Positions 1 to 7,934 of a stretch of DNA of 64,000 nt are shown piece by piece. The position numbers and the translations under genes are program-made. This stretch comes from Clostridia bacterium (GTDB lineage: Bacteria > Bacillota_A > Clostridia > Christensenellales > Aristaeellaceae), in NCBI GenBank assembly GCA_017399225.1, contig JAFQEB010000086.1, forward strand, positions 62,001-126,000, read 5' to 3'. The notes below the pieces were generated by a model. The model was not told where the DNA came from, did no database searches, and saw nothing but the letters and a program-made list of their open reading frames with translations. Positions within the stretch are counted from its first letter, which is position 1. Every line of letters starts with the position of its first letter.

Positions 1-610
1 CATTGGTGGATTCGCACAGCATACACATAACGCCCTTCTCGCCCAGCTCGGCGAAGGTGGCCAGATCCGTCACATGCCCGTCAATGGGCGTATAGTCGAT
101 CTTGAAGTCGCCGGTAACGACCACGGTGCCCGCCGGGCAGGTCAGCGCGATGGCGCAGGCGCCGGCGATGGAGTGGCTCACATGGATGAACTTCGCCGTG
201 AAGTGCCTGCCCAGCTTGACCTCATCCCGGGGCTGCACCACCTGCATGGGAATGCCCGGCACCCGATGCTCCTTCAGCTTCAGATCCACCAGCGCCAGCG
301 TCAGCTTCGTGCCGTACAGGGGCGCAGGCACCTGGCGCAGGATATAGGGCGTTGCGCCGATATGATCCTCATGGCCGTGGGTGAACAGGTAGCCGCGCAC
401 GTTCTTCTTCTTGGCCACCAGGTAGCTCACATCCGGGATGACCAGATCCACGCCCAGCATATCCTCCTTGGGGAAAATGCTGCCGCAGTCCACCACCACG
501 ATATCGTCTTCATATTCAAACACTGTCATGTTCTTGCCGATCTCATCCACACCGCCCAGGCTGACGATGCGCAGACGGCTGTCCGTCTTCTTTACCGTTC
601 TCTGGCTCAC
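1..610 (-). CDS. rnj: Ribonuclease J (partial, 3' end outside window)
   Basis: RNase J is a zinc-dependent metallo-beta-lactamase/beta-CASP nuclease that matures and degrades RNA in the cytoplasm. The minus-strand frame opens with GTG at 610, preceded by AGGAAGGAGG, and runs about 203 codons off the left edge without a stop. The visible N-terminal region has the RNase J signature: GGVDEIGKN near residue 14, VVVDCGSIFP, then the metal-binding HGHEDHIGA around residue 70, and later HSIAGA and VVTGDFKIDYTP. The beta-CASP and C-terminal domains are missing only because the window ends. A GTG start and the truncation explain why simple ATG-to-stop searches miss it. It cannot be told whether this is J1 or J2. 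Confidence 0.95.
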   Translation of the reverse strand, partial: MSQRTVKKTDSRLRIVSLGGVDEIGKNMTVFEYEDDIVVVDCGSIFPKEDMLGVDLVIPDVSYLVAKKKNVRGYLFTHGHEDHIGATPYILRQVPAPLYGTKLTLALVDLKLKEHRVPGIPMQVVQPRDEVKLGRHFTAKFIHVSHSIAGACAIALTCPAGTVVVTGDFKIDYTPIDGHVTDLATFAELGEKGVMCMLCESTN

Positions 611-970
611 AATTGGCCTCCTTCCTGTCCTGACATGCACACAGCATGACATGTTTCCCGCCGCTCAGCTGTGGGAAAAATATAAATAACTAACGTTATC
701 AAAGCGCAGACACACGTCCGTCCGCACTTTCAATTCTTCGGTTGAATACGCAGCGCCGATGCATAGCACGCCTTGACGTCCATGGCCTCTCAGCACTGTA
801 TAAAAACGAAGCTTTATCCCGGGCTGCCGGAAACAGCTTCTCTGCCGGCAACACCTTTCGTTCTACTATTATAGCACAGCTCCTACAAAAAATCCATATC
901 AAAATAAAAAAAATTCCAGCCGTCATGGAGCATTCGGCAGCAAATTGCCCAGATTTTCGCACCAGGCGCA
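611..970 (-). promoter_or_regulatory. rnj promoter and long 5' leader
   Basis: This stretch holds no convincing gene. On the minus strand an extended -10 (TGC followed by TATAAT, 868-876) lies about 250 bases upstream of the rnj start. The -35 region is poor (TGGATT at best), as is usual with extended -10 promoters. If used, it gives rnj a leader of about 250 nt. The leader includes a TTTCCC...GGGAAA hairpin near 655-680, shortly before the ribosome binding site. The promoter assignment is an inference. Confidence 0.45.
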
Positions 971-1005
971 AAAAAAATCCGGCCAGGGACGAACCTTTGG
1001 CCGGA
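971..1005 (-). terminator. Rho-independent terminator of glyA
   Basis: Reading leftward from the glyA stop, TCCGGCCA (1005-998) pairs with TGGCCGGA (985-978), and eight T residues follow. It lies about 20 bases beyond the glyA stop and separates glyA from rnj. Confidence 0.9.
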
Positions 1006-1026
1006 AGCTTCATTTTCTGTTTTGCT

Positions 1027-2259
1027 TTACTCGTAGAGGGGGAAGTTCTCCATCAGCTTTTCCACCTCTGCCTTGACAGCGGGAACAGCCGCTTCGCCCT
1101 CCTTGACGATGCGGGCGATCCACCCCGCGATCATCACCATATGCTCCTCCTTCAGGCCGCGGCTGGTGATGGCGGGGGTGCCCACGCGCACGCCGCTTGT
1201 GACGAAGGGCGAGCGCTTCTCGTTGGGCACGGTGTTCTTGTTGACGGTGATGTTGGCCTCCTCCAGGAGCTTCTCCAGCATCTTGCCGGTCATCTCGGTA
1301 TCGGAGAAGTCCAGCAGCAGCAGGTGGTTGTCGGTGCCGTCGGAGACCATCTTGATGCCCTCGGCGCGGAAGGCATTTTCAAGGGCCTTGGCGTTGAGCA
1401 CGATCTGATGCTGATAGGCCTTGAATTCGTCCGACAGCGCCTCGCCGAAGCACACGGCCTTCGCCGCGATGACGTGCATCAGCGGGCCGCCCTGGGTGCC
1501 GGGGAAGATGGCCTTGTCGATGGCCTTGCCCCACTGCTCCTTGCACATGATCATGCCGCCGCGGGGGCCGCGCAGGGTCTTGTGGGTAGTGGTGGTGACA
1601 AAGTCGGCATAGGGCACGGGGGACGGATGCTCCCCTGCCGCGACCAGACCCGCAATATGAGCGATGTCGACCATCATCAGCGCGCCGACCTCGTCGCAAA
1701 TCTCGCGCAGCTTGGCGAAATCGATCGTACGGGGATAAGCGGAGGCGCCGGCCACGATCAGCTTGGGCTGGCAGGCCTTCGCCTTGGCACGAACGTCCTC
1801 ATAATCGATATAGCCGTCGGCATTGACGCCGTAGGACACGAAGTTGAAATACTTGCCGGACATGTTGACGGGGCTGCCATGGGTCAGGTGGCCGCCATTG
1901 TCCAGAGCCATGCCCATCACGGTGTCGCCGGGATTGAGCACGGCAAAGTAGACGGCCATGTTGGCCTGGGCGCCGGAATGGGGCTGGACGTTGACATACT
2001 CGCAACCGAAGAGCTCCTTGGCGCGGTCACGAGCCAGATCCTCCACCACGTCGACGCACTCGCAGCCGCCGTAGTAGCGCTTGGCCGGGTAGCCTTCTGC
2101 GTACTTGTTGGTCAGGCAGGAGCCCATCGCGGCCATCACAGCGGGGGAAACGAAGTTCTCGGACGCGATCAGCTCAATATGGGTACGCTGGCGCTGCAGC
2201 TCGGCCTCAATGGCGGCACAAACTGCGGGGTCGGCATGACGGATGACGTTCAGTTCCAT
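1027..2259 (-). CDS. glyA: Serine hydroxymethyltransferase
   Basis: GlyA is the PLP enzyme that interconverts serine and glycine and loads the one-carbon unit on tetrahydrofolate. The product is 410 aa, the normal bacterial length. Recognisable features are [38 protein letters not shown] and [13 protein letters not shown], whose lysine binds PLP. The chosen ATG at 2259 begins [11 protein letters not shown] and follows GGAGG by about 10 bases. The same frame stays open 18 codons further upstream but without a ribosome binding site. A -10 TATAAT at 2305-2310 (minus) gives a short leader. It is flanked by its own terminator and by the SRP RNA gene upstream, so it is probably monocistronic. Confidence 0.97.
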   Translation of the reverse strand: MELNVIRHADPAVCAAIEAELQRQRTHIELIASENFVSPAVMAAMGSCLTNKYAEGYPAKRYYGGCECVDVVEDLARDRAKELFGCEYVNVQPHSGAQANMAVYFAVLNPGDTVMGMALDNGGHLTHGSPVNMSGKYFNFVSYGVNADGYIDYEDVRAKAKACQPKLIVAGASAYPRTIDFAKLREICDEVGALMMVDIAHIAGLVAAGEHPSPVPYADFVTTTTHKTLRGPRGGMIMCKEQWGKAIDKAIFPGTQGGPLMHVIAAKAVCFGEALSDEFKAYQHQIVLNAKALENAFRAEGIKMVSDGTDNHLLLLDFSDTEMTGKMLEKLLEEANITVNKNTVPNEKRSPFVTSGVRVGTPAITSRGLKEEHMVMIAGWIARIVKEGEAAVPAVKAEVEKLMENFPLYE

Positions 2260-2304
2260 GGTTACTTGACCTCCAGGCACATGTATTTTGTCACAGACCA
2301 TTTC

Positions 2305-2310
2305 ATTATA
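2305..2310 (-). promoter_or_regulatory. Candidate -10 box for glyA
   Basis: TATAAT on the minus strand, about 45 bases upstream of the glyA start. No good -35 lies 16-18 bases further upstream, so support is the -10 alone. Transcription would begin near 2298. Confidence 0.45.
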
Positions 2311-2394
2311 CATGATTTATGCAGGATGGGAAGCGGAAAAACAATTTTCGTACAGAGATACGCCCAAAATACAAAAATACCGCACGCTCAGAAA

Positions 2395-2483
2395 GGGCTC
2401 TCCCGCAGCACATCCATCCAATGCTTAATGCTGCTTCCTTCCGGACCTGACATGGTTCACACAGAAAGATCGCACGGGACCCA
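2395..2483 (-). ncRNA. ffs: Signal recognition particle RNA, small bacterial type
   Basis: The minus strand contains the nearly invariant SRP domain IV core GTCAGGTCCGGAAGGAAGCA, which binds Ffh. The outer arm is closed by GGGTCCCG (2482-2475) pairing with CGGGA plus GCCC (2405-2395). The size, about 90 nt, and the lack of an Alu domain match the 4.5S-type RNA. It lies directly upstream of glyA on the same strand. Exact ends depend on processing; the promoter places +1 near 2502. Confidence 0.93.
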
Positions 2484-2508
2484 ATCGTCATTGCGATACG
2501 GCTCAAAC

Positions 2509-2537
2509 AGTATATCGCATCTGCACATAAAATGCAA
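2509..2537 (-). promoter_or_regulatory. SRP RNA promoter
   Basis: On the minus strand, TTGCAT (2537-2532) and TATACT (2514-2509) are 17 bases apart, a good sigma-A pair. They sit about 25-30 bases upstream of the folded SRP RNA. Confidence 0.75.
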
Positions 2538-2577
2538 GGGGAACAAGCATTCTCTTATCCTTCTTTCGCCGAAATAC

Positions 2578-2590
2578 TTTGACATTCAAA
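2578..2590. promoter_or_regulatory. FabT-like operator 1
   Basis: The palindrome TTTGACATTCAAA has the form TTTGA-N3-TCAAA, the same architecture as the streptococcal FabT box (TTTGATTATCAAA). It ends 10 bases before the -35 of the regulator's promoter. The match to FabT is from established knowledge; binding here is inferred. Confidence 0.65.
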
Positions 2591-2600
2591 GCATCTTTTG

Positions 2601-2629
2601 TTGACTCCCTCCCCCGGATATGGTATTCT
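2601..2629 (+). promoter_or_regulatory. Promoter of the MarR/DegV operon
   Basis: TTGACT (2601-2606) and TATTCT (2624-2629) are separated by exactly 17 bases, and TGG before the -10 makes it an extended -10. Transcription should start near 2636, at the foot of a perfect hairpin (CGTTGC-TTGA-GCAACG, 2635-2650) followed by a run of six T, which could act as a 5' stabiliser or attenuator. Confidence 0.8.
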
Positions 2630-2669
2630 TTGCCCGTTGCTTGAGCAACGCATTTTTTGCAGATAATAC

Positions 2670-2682
2670 TTTGAACTTCAAA
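2670..2682. promoter_or_regulatory. FabT-like operator 2
   Basis: TTTGAACTTCAAA repeats the TTTGA-N3-TCAAA form of operator 1, with centres 92 bases apart. It lies downstream of the transcription start and 19 bases before the start codon, so a bound protein could block transcription. Confidence 0.65.
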
Positions 2683-2701
2683 ATATCGAGGCGAACGCAT
2701 T

Positions 2702-3151
2702 TTGGATAAGCACGAAAAGATGATCGATCAGGTGCTGGTGCATCTGTTCAACGATCTGCTCCGGATCGAGGAGCGTACCCTGCAAAAGCAATGCGCCGGG
2801 CTCTCCATGCGGGAGATCCACATCATCGAAGCCGTCTGCGCTGCGCAGGAGGAGGACAACACCATGACCGTACTGGCTGCGACGCTGCGGATCACCGTCG
2901 GCTCCCTGACGGTAGCGGTATCCACCCTGATCCGCAAGGGCTATCTTGCCCGCCGTCAGTCCACCACGGACAAGCGCCGGGTACACATCCTCCCCCTCCC
3001 CGCAGCGCTGGAGGTGGAAAAGCATCACCGGGAATTCCACCGCCGGATGGTGGAAGCCGTGACCACGGCCATCCCGCAGCAGCAGCTTGACGTGCTGATC
3101 GACGGTCTGCGGGGTATCAGCGATTATTTCTACGGTCAGGAGGAGGTTTGA
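2702..3151 (+). CDS. MarR-family regulator, FabT-like
   Basis: A 149 aa winged-helix protein of typical MarR/FabT length. The recognition region is TMTVLAATLRITVGSLTVAVSTLIRKGYLARR (residues about 55-85), followed by the wing with TDKRRVHI. The start is TTG at 2702, with GAGGCG about 8 bases upstream. In streptococci FabT represses fatty-acid synthesis genes together with acyl-ACP. Assignment to that branch rests on two TTTGA-N3-TCAAA operators at its own promoter and on the following DegV gene, whose relatives (FakB) bind fatty acids for incorporation. The stop overlaps the region of the next gene's ribosome binding site, so the two are translationally linked. A different MarR ligand cannot be excluded. 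Confidence 0.85.
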   Translation: MDKHEKMIDQVLVHLFNDLLRIEERTLQKQCAGLSMREIHIIEAVCAAQEEDNTMTVLAATLRITVGSLTVAVSTLIRKGYLARRQSTTDKRRVHILPLPAALEVEKHHREFHRRMVEAVTTAIPQQQLDVLIDGLRGISDYFYGQEEV

Positions 3152-3153
3152 GC

Positions 3154-3999
3154 ATGATCCATATCATCACTGACAGCATGTCCGATTACATCCATGCCGC
3201 ACACCGCGACCCCCGCGTCATGATCGCCTGCCAGCCGGTACGCTTCGGCATGGAGGAGTTCATGGACGACGGCGTTTCCATCACCCAGGCGGAATTCTAT
3301 GCCCGGCTGCGTACCGCCGCAGAGCTGCCCAAGACCTCCATGGTCCCCATGCAGACCTGGAAGGACGCGCTCAAAGCCGCCCTTGCCGATCCCGGGGACA
3401 CAGCGCTGATCATCGCAGGCTCCTCGAAGCTCTCCGGAGGGTACCAGAGCGCTGTGGCGGCTGCGGAGTCCCTCCGGCTGCCCGAGCGCATCGCCGTGAT
3501 CGACTCCCTGTCCGCCTCCTGCGGCGAGATCATCCTGATCGACTATGCAGTTCGTATGCGGGACGCCGGCGCCACGCTGGCAGAGACGGCCGCTGCCGTG
3601 AGGGAGCTCATCACCCGGCAGAAGCTCATCGGCCTGGCGGACGACCTCAAGTATCTGGTGATGGGCGGCCGCCTGAATCCGCTGATCGGCAAGGTCGGCG
3701 GCCTGCTGTCCATCAAGCCCACCCTGATGCTGGTGGATGGCGCCATCGAGAAGGATGGCGTGGTGCGCGGCCTCAAAAAGGGCTATGCCTGGTACATCGA
3801 GCAGCTGAAGAAGTACCCGCCGGACCCATCCGTGCCCATGTACATCGGCGGCGCGGACTGCCCGGAGACCGCCGAAATGCTCCGGCAGATGTTCATCGAC
3901 GCCGGCCTGGAGCTGCCCGAGATCCGCTGCGCCAGCATCGGCTGCCTCATCGGCACCCACGTCGGCCCGGGGCTGACGCTGGTCTGCTGGGCGGCATAG
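3154..3999 (+). CDS. DegV family protein (FakB-like fatty-acid-binding protein)
   Basis: DegV proteins bind a single fatty acid; FakB members present it to the kinase FakA for acyl-phosphate formation. The protein is 281 aa, normal for the family. It shows TDSMSDY at the N-terminus, SSKLSGGYQSA (about residues 90-100), DSLSASCGE and the MGGRLNP turn near 170, followed by KPTLMLVDG. The ATG at 3154 is preceded by AGGAGG at 8 bases; a TTG at 3148 is in frame but too close to the ribosome binding site. It is cotranscribed with the FabT-like gene, which supports a role in exogenous fatty-acid use. No FakA is in the window. Confidence 0.9.
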   Translation: MIHIITDSMSDYIHAAHRDPRVMIACQPVRFGMEEFMDDGVSITQAEFYARLRTAAELPKTSMVPMQTWKDALKAALADPGDTALIIAGSSKLSGGYQSAVAAAESLRLPERIAVIDSLSASCGEIILIDYAVRMRDAGATLAETAAAVRELITRQKLIGLADDLKYLVMGGRLNPLIGKVGGLLSIKPTLMLVDGAIEKDGVVRGLKKGYAWYIEQLKKYPPDPSVPMYIGGADCPETAEMLRQMFIDAGLELPEIRCASIGCLIGTHVGPGLTLVCWAA

Positions 4000-4038
4000 T
4001 CCGCCTGAGGAAGGCCGTAAATCCTTTGTCCTTCATCC

Positions 4039-4070
4039 GCGCGTACGCTTTTGCCGTGCGCGCTTTTCTT
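4039..4070 (+). terminator. Terminator after the DegV gene
   Basis: GCGCGTACG (4039-4047) pairs with CGTGCGCGC (4055-4063) with one wobble. TTTT and CTT follow. It closes the MarR/DegV unit 40 bases past the stop. Confidence 0.75.
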
Positions 4071-4074
4071 GTCC

Positions 4075-4103
4075 TTGCACAAGCCGACTTACTGCGCTAT
4101 AAT
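4075..4103 (+). promoter_or_regulatory. Promoter of the rlmA-like gene
   Basis: TTGCAC (4075-4080) and a perfect TATAAT (4098-4103) are 17 bases apart. Transcription would start near 4110, giving a leader of about 23 nt. Confidence 0.85.
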
Positions 4104-4132
4104 GAGTCTGACCATGATTTACGGAGGCCCTT

Positions 4133-4966
4133 ATGCTTTCCAAACGCGACAAGCTCTTTCTGGCCTTTGGCCGCCTCGGCTGCCTCGCCTGCCCGGTGTG
4201 CCGCGGGCCCCTTACCCGCTCGGGCGACGATCTCGCCTGCGCCGCGCGGCATCGACTGAACGTCAACCGCAAGGGCTGCCTCAATGTGCTGAGCCAGCAG
4301 GTGGATTCCTGCTATGACGCCGCCCTCTTCGACGCCCGCCGCCGGGTCTTCGGGGCAGGCTGCTACGACGCGGTGATCGACGCCATAGAAGCCCTGCTGC
4401 CTGCCGGTACGCACCGCATCCTCGACGCCGGCTGCGGCGACGGCTGGTACCTCAGCGCCCTGCTTTCCCGGCACGAAAGCTGGTGTGGCGCGGGCGTGGA
4501 TATCAGCCGGGACGCCATCCTCCGTGCAACAGATCTCCCCTGCACTGCCCTGTGGTGCGTGGCCGATCTGCGCCGCCTCCCCTTCGCAGATGGCAGCTTC
4601 ACCGCCGTGCTGGACGTGCTGACTCCCGCCAGCTATGACGAGTTCCGCCGCGTGCTCGCCCCGGAAGGGCTGCTGATCAAGGTCTATCCCGGCAGCGGCT
4701 ATTTGAAGGAGCTGCGCGCCGCCCGTGACATGGAGGCTTACGAAGAGGGCCAGGTGGACGCCTACCTGCGTGAAAAGGCGCAGGTCGTGGGCGAAAGTCG
4801 CGTCACTGTGACCCACGCCGTCACGCCGGAATTGTGGCGCGATTTCGTCTGGATGACCCCGCTGATGCAGGATCTCTCCGCGGAGGAGAAGGATACGATC
4901 GCGGCAAGGCCTGACAAGACTGTTACCATTGACCTGCATGTGGCAGCGTGCAAACTGGATAGATGA
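4133..4966 (+). CDS. 23S rRNA (guanine-N1)-methyltransferase, RlmA family
   Basis: RlmA enzymes methylate N1 of a guanine in helix 35 of 23S rRNA using S-adenosylmethionine. The 277 aa protein has the family's N-terminal zinc finger: CPVC at residues 20-23, then C and H in CAARH about residues 36-40, followed by LNVNRKGCLNVL. The Rossmann SAM site reads RILDAGCGDGWYL (about residues 97-109), and a catalytic-loop-like LDVLTPASYDEFRRVL follows. GGAGG lies 6 bases before the ATG. It is transcribed alone from a strong promoter and ends at a hairpin shared with the convergent esterase gene. The exact target base (RlmA I or II type) cannot be assigned. Confidence 0.87.
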   Translation: MLSKRDKLFLAFGRLGCLACPVCRGPLTRSGDDLACAARHRLNVNRKGCLNVLSQQVDSCYDAALFDARRRVFGAGCYDAVIDAIEALLPAGTHRILDAGCGDGWYLSALLSRHESWCGAGVDISRDAILRATDLPCTALWCVADLRRLPFADGSFTAVLDVLTPASYDEFRRVLAPEGLLIKVYPGSGYLKELRAARDMEAYEEGQVDAYLREKAQVVGESRVTVTHAVTPELWRDFVWMTPLMQDLSAEEKDTIAARPDKTVTIDLHVAACKLDR

Positions 4967-4967
4967 A

Positions 4968-5002
4968 AACCGCGTGTCCTCCGGATAAGAGGACGCGCGG
5001 TT
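4968..5002. terminator. Bidirectional terminator hairpin
   Basis: AACCGCGTGTCCTC (4968-4981) pairs with GAGGACGCGCGGTT (4989-5002), a 14-base stem with one wobble. It lies between two convergent genes. The leftward side has a short TTTT; the rightward T-run is weak. Confidence 0.7.
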
Positions 5003-5011
5003 CTATCATTA

Positions 5012-5872
5012 TCAGTCAAAAATCCTTTGGGCAAAGTTGTACAGGCCGTGCTTCCAGACCGTGAAGTCGTGTCCGCCGGGCATCACATAGAAGGTATTCG
5101 CCGTGCCGTTTTCCGTCAGGGTTTTGGCGTAGGTTTCCGGCCACTCGCCCACCACGCCGTCGGAAGCACCGGCATTGATGAGGATGTAGCTGTCCAGGCC
5201 CTCAGTCGCCTTGAAATCAGCTTTCTGGAAGAGCCCCTTCTCCGCATAATAGGGCAGCACGCCCGGCGCGGGGCAGAACGCGCCCACATAGCCGAAGGTC
5301 TCCGGCAGGCTGAGGCCAATGTACAGCGCCTCGCGGCCGCCCATGGAAAGGCCCGCCACAGCGGTGTTCTCCCGGCCTTCCGCGACGGAGTATTCCTTGG
5401 CGATGAAGGGCATCAGGTCGTTCGTCAGGTCGTTGATGAAATTATCGAAGGCCGCGAAATGGGTGGGGCTATACACGTCCGACGGGTTCGCCGCGTCGTT
5501 CTTACGGGCGCGGACGTTTGGCATGACGATGATCATCTCCGGCGCTTCGCCCGCTGCCAGCAGGTTGCCCGTGATGATCTCCGGCACGCCATGGCTCCAC
5601 TCGCTGTGGTCGCCGCCGATGCCGTGCAGGAGGTAGAGCACCGGGTAGGTCTTCTCCGGCGTGTAATCCGGCGGCAGGATGACCAGCGCCTTGCGGAAGG
5701 TACCGGTCGTGCGGGACAGGTAGGTCTTGAAGACGGTCATGCCATAGCTGACGCCTTCCTGGCGCTGGTCAAAGCCGGCCGGCGGGTCGCTCCAGGCAGC
5801 TTCCTCCGCATGGGCGCACAGGGCCGTCAGCAGCATCGTGCAGAGCAGGATAGCCATCAGCAGCTTCTTCAT
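5012..5872 (-). CDS. Secreted alpha/beta-hydrolase esterase (esterase D / feruloyl esterase type)
   Basis: A 286 aa exported esterase with a signal peptide (MKKLLMAILL...CAHA, cleaved near residue 23). The fold is that of CE1-like enzymes: YPVLYLLHGIGGDHSEW (oxyanion region), GLSMGG carrying the nucleophilic serine near residue 175, and PGGHDF with the catalytic histidine near the C-terminus. The ATG at 5872 is 8 bases after GGGAGG; an ATG two codons earlier sits too close. It lies 22 bases downstream of the M42 peptidase gene, in the same operon. Likely substrates are acetyl or feruloyl esters on plant polysaccharides, which matches the glycosidases further right, but the family also includes S-formylglutathione hydrolases. 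Confidence 0.85.
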   Translation of the reverse strand: MKKLLMAILLCTMLLTALCAHAEEAAWSDPPAGFDQRQEGVSYGMTVFKTYLSRTTGTFRKALVILPPDYTPEKTYPVLYLLHGIGGDHSEWSHGVPEIITGNLLAAGEAPEMIIVMPNVRARKNDAANPSDVYSPTHFAAFDNFINDLTNDLMPFIAKEYSVAEGRENTAVAGLSMGGREALYIGLSLPETFGYVGAFCPAPGVLPYYAEKGLFQKADFKATEGLDSYILINAGASDGVVGEWPETYAKTLTENGTANTFYVMPGGHDFTVWKHGLYNFAQRIFD

Positions 5873-5894
5873 TTCCATTCCCTCCCGTTGTTGT

Positions 5895-6932
5895 TCAGAT
5901 GTTCAGGTAACCCTTCAAAACCAGCAGCGTGTTGTGCACGCCGTCGATGTGGCTGCGCTCATAGCCATGGCTGGCGTACACGCCCGCGCCGATCAGGCCG
6001 TGGCGGATGTCCACGCCGGAGCGCAGCGTCGCCTCCACGTCGGAGCCGTAGTAGGGGTACACGTCCACCGCGTAGTCCGCGCCGGTGGCCTTGGCGGCAT
6101 GGATGAGCTTCGTCGTCACCTCGTAGCTGTAGGGACCGCCGGAGTCCTTGGCACAGATACTCACCTGCTTCTCGCTGCACTGCAGGCCATCGCCCACGCA
6201 GCCCATGTCGACGCTGATGGCCTCGGTCACGCCCGCAGGTACGCTGGCGCTGCCGCCGTGGCCGACCTCCTCGTACACGGTGACATGCACCCAAACGCGG
6301 CGCTCGGGGACGATGGCGTTGTCGTGCAGGTACTTCGCCAGGCCCAGCAGGATACCTACGCTCAGCTTGTCATCCAGGAAGCGGCTCTTCAAATAGCCGG
6401 AGGCCGTCCGCCTGGTACGCGGGTCAAAGCAGACGATATCGCCCACCTCAATGCCCAGCGCGCGGGTATCGGCGGCGGATTTCACGTCCTCATCCAGCAC
6501 GATCTCGACGCTGTCCCAGCTGCGCTTTGCGCCGGAGTAATCGCCATTGACGTGCACGGAGGCATTGCAAAGCTGGCAGGTACCCTCAATGACCTTGCCG
6601 TCGCGGGTGTGCACGCGGACGTTCTCGGTTTCGGCATTGTTGGGGTTCATGCCGCCCAGAGAAGTGAGACGAAGTCTCCCGTCGCCCTTCACCTGCGCGA
6701 CCATCGCGCCCAGGGTGTCGGCGTGGGCCTCCAGGAGCAGGCCGTCCTCGGCGTCCTTGCCGCCCAGGTCGATCAGCACGCCGCCCTTGCGGGTGATGAC
6801 CGCGTCAAAGCCCAGGGCGGAGAAGGCCTCCTGTACCCACTTTGCCGCCGCAGCGGTGTAGCCGGAGGGGCTGTCGATAGCCAGCAGGGCAGCGGTTTGC
6901 GCCCATGCAAAATCTGCGTATTTGCGATCCAT
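5895..6932 (-). CDS. M42 family metallo-aminopeptidase
   Basis: M42 peptidases are cytoplasmic dodecameric di-metal aminopeptidases that trim peptides. The protein is 345 aa, the family length. Metal and catalytic residues are visible: EAHADTLG (HxD, about residue 68), SRFLDDK (bridging Asp, about 180), YEEVGHGG (catalytic and metal Glu, about 213), SVDMG (Asp, about 236) and SHGYERSHIDG (His, about 320). The start at 6932 follows AGGAGAG. Although often annotated as glutamyl aminopeptidase or endoglucanase, the specificity is not readable from sequence. It is the first gene of a two-gene unit with the secreted esterase. Confidence 0.92.
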   Translation of the reverse strand: MDRKYADFAWAQTAALLAIDSPSGYTAAAAKWVQEAFSALGFDAVITRKGGVLIDLGGKDAEDGLLLEAHADTLGAMVAQVKGDGRLRLTSLGGMNPNNAETENVRVHTRDGKVIEGTCQLCNASVHVNGDYSGAKRSWDSVEIVLDEDVKSAADTRALGIEVGDIVCFDPRTRRTASGYLKSRFLDDKLSVGILLGLAKYLHDNAIVPERRVWVHVTVYEEVGHGGSASVPAGVTEAISVDMGCVGDGLQCSEKQVSICAKDSGGPYSYEVTTKLIHAAKATGADYAVDVYPYYGSDVEATLRSGVDIRHGLIGAGVYASHGYERSHIDGVHNTLLVLKGYLNI

Positions 6933-6963
6933 GTCGTTCTCTCCTTTGGGGATTCTTTCCGTT

Positions 6964-6993
6964 ATGATAGCACGGCAGACTCTCCTGCGTCAA
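6964..6993 (-). promoter_or_regulatory. Promoter of the M42 peptidase/esterase unit
   Basis: On the minus strand, TTGACG (6993-6988) and TATCAT (6969-6964) are 18 bases apart. They lie in the 70-base gap after the amidohydrolase gene. Confidence 0.65.
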
Positions 6994-7002
6994 CAGCAGG
7001 GC

Positions 7003-7836
7003 TCACATCCCCAGCAGCCGCCGGGCATTGCCGTCGAAGATGTCCGCCTTTTCCGTATCCGTCAGCGGCAGCGCCTGAATACGGGCGATGCACTGCCCCA
7101 TGTCATCCCAGGGGCTGTCGGTACCAAAGAGCACCCGCCGGCTGCCGAAGATGCGCGTGAGCTCCACGAAGCGGGCGTCCGCCAGCATGGGCAGCTCTTC
7201 CGGCGCGTAATGATCGTCCAGCGGGCTGATGGAACCCAGGGAGTAGGCCGTATCCAGGTACACGCCGGTATCCAGCAGATATTCGGGTACCTCCTGCCAG
7301 TTGCGCCAGCCGCCCATATGGGCCGCCACCAGCGTCACCGGGCCGGACTGGTCAAGGGCATGGCGCAGCATCTTCGGGCTGCACTTCTCCACCCCCGGGA
7401 AGCCGATGTCCGCGCCGCCGTGCATCACCACCATCAAGCCCAGCTCGCCGCAGCGCTCCAGGATGCGGATGAAGCGGGGATCATCGATCGCCACATCCTG
7501 ATACACCGGATGGATCTTCACGCCCTTGAAGCCCAGCTGCTTTGCCCGGCCCAGCTCTTCATGCCAGTCAGGCGCATCCGGATGGATGGCCGCGAAGTAG
7601 GTCAGCCCGTCCAGGCCGTCAAGGGCGCGGGAGGTATCGTTCATGGAGGCACACTTGAGCGGGTTGGTCGCCACCGGCAGCACGACGGCATGGTCAATGC
7701 CTGCCTGCTTCATCCCCCGGAGCAGCCCCGCCCGCGTGCCGTCGGAAAAGGAAGTCGCATGGGCCTTCTGTTCCAGCTTTGCCACCGCAGCCGCCGCGAT
7801 CCTATCCGGAAAGGTATGTGCATGAAAATCGATCAT
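7003..7836 (-). CDS. Amidohydrolase family metal-dependent hydrolase (ACMSD-like TIM barrel)
   Basis: A 277 aa amidohydrolase_2-type TIM barrel. It shows the first-strand HAH (MIDFHAHTFPDR), VKIHPVYQD, a histidine in MVVMHGGAD (about residue 145), AAHMGGW (about 172) and the catalytic aspartate in LFGTDSPWDDM (about 238). These fit a mononuclear-metal hydrolase or decarboxylase. The ATG at 7836 follows AGAGGCG. The gene is divergent from the T-box operon and has its own TTGACA promoter. The substrate cannot be predicted; the family includes ACMSD, gamma-resorcylate decarboxylase and many orphans. Confidence 0.85.
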   Translation of the reverse strand: MIDFHAHTFPDRIAAAAVAKLEQKAHATSFSDGTRAGLLRGMKQAGIDHAVVLPVATNPLKCASMNDTSRALDGLDGLTYFAAIHPDAPDWHEELGRAKQLGFKGVKIHPVYQDVAIDDPRFIRILERCGELGLMVVMHGGADIGFPGVEKCSPKMLRHALDQSGPVTLVAAHMGGWRNWQEVPEYLLDTGVYLDTAYSLGSISPLDDHYAPEELPMLADARFVELTRIFGSRRVLFGTDSPWDDMGQCIARIQALPLTDTEKADIFDGNARRLLGM

Positions 7837-7872
7837 ATGCTATACGCCTCTTTTTGCAGAAATATCATGGAC

Positions 7873-7902
7873 AGTTTATTCTTCCCGACGCCCCCTTGTC
7901 AA
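7873..7902 (-). promoter_or_regulatory. Promoter of the amidohydrolase gene
   Basis: A perfect TTGACA (7902-7897) and TAAACT (7878-7873) on the minus strand are 18 bases apart, about 36 bases before the ATG. It is back-to-back with the T-box promoter. Confidence 0.65.
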
Positions 7903-7934
7903 GAAACAGAACATATTATGTACAATGCAGGCGA

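Noticed and set aside
699..1013. 104-codon minus-strand frame between glyA and rnj
   Set aside because: It begins inside the glyA terminator and has no ribosome binding site.
742..2604. Long plus-strand open frame (620 codons) opposite glyA
   Set aside because: It is antisense to glyA and crosses the SRP RNA; it is rich in His, Gly and Ala as expected for the complement of a GC-rich gene, without a ribosome binding site or family motif.
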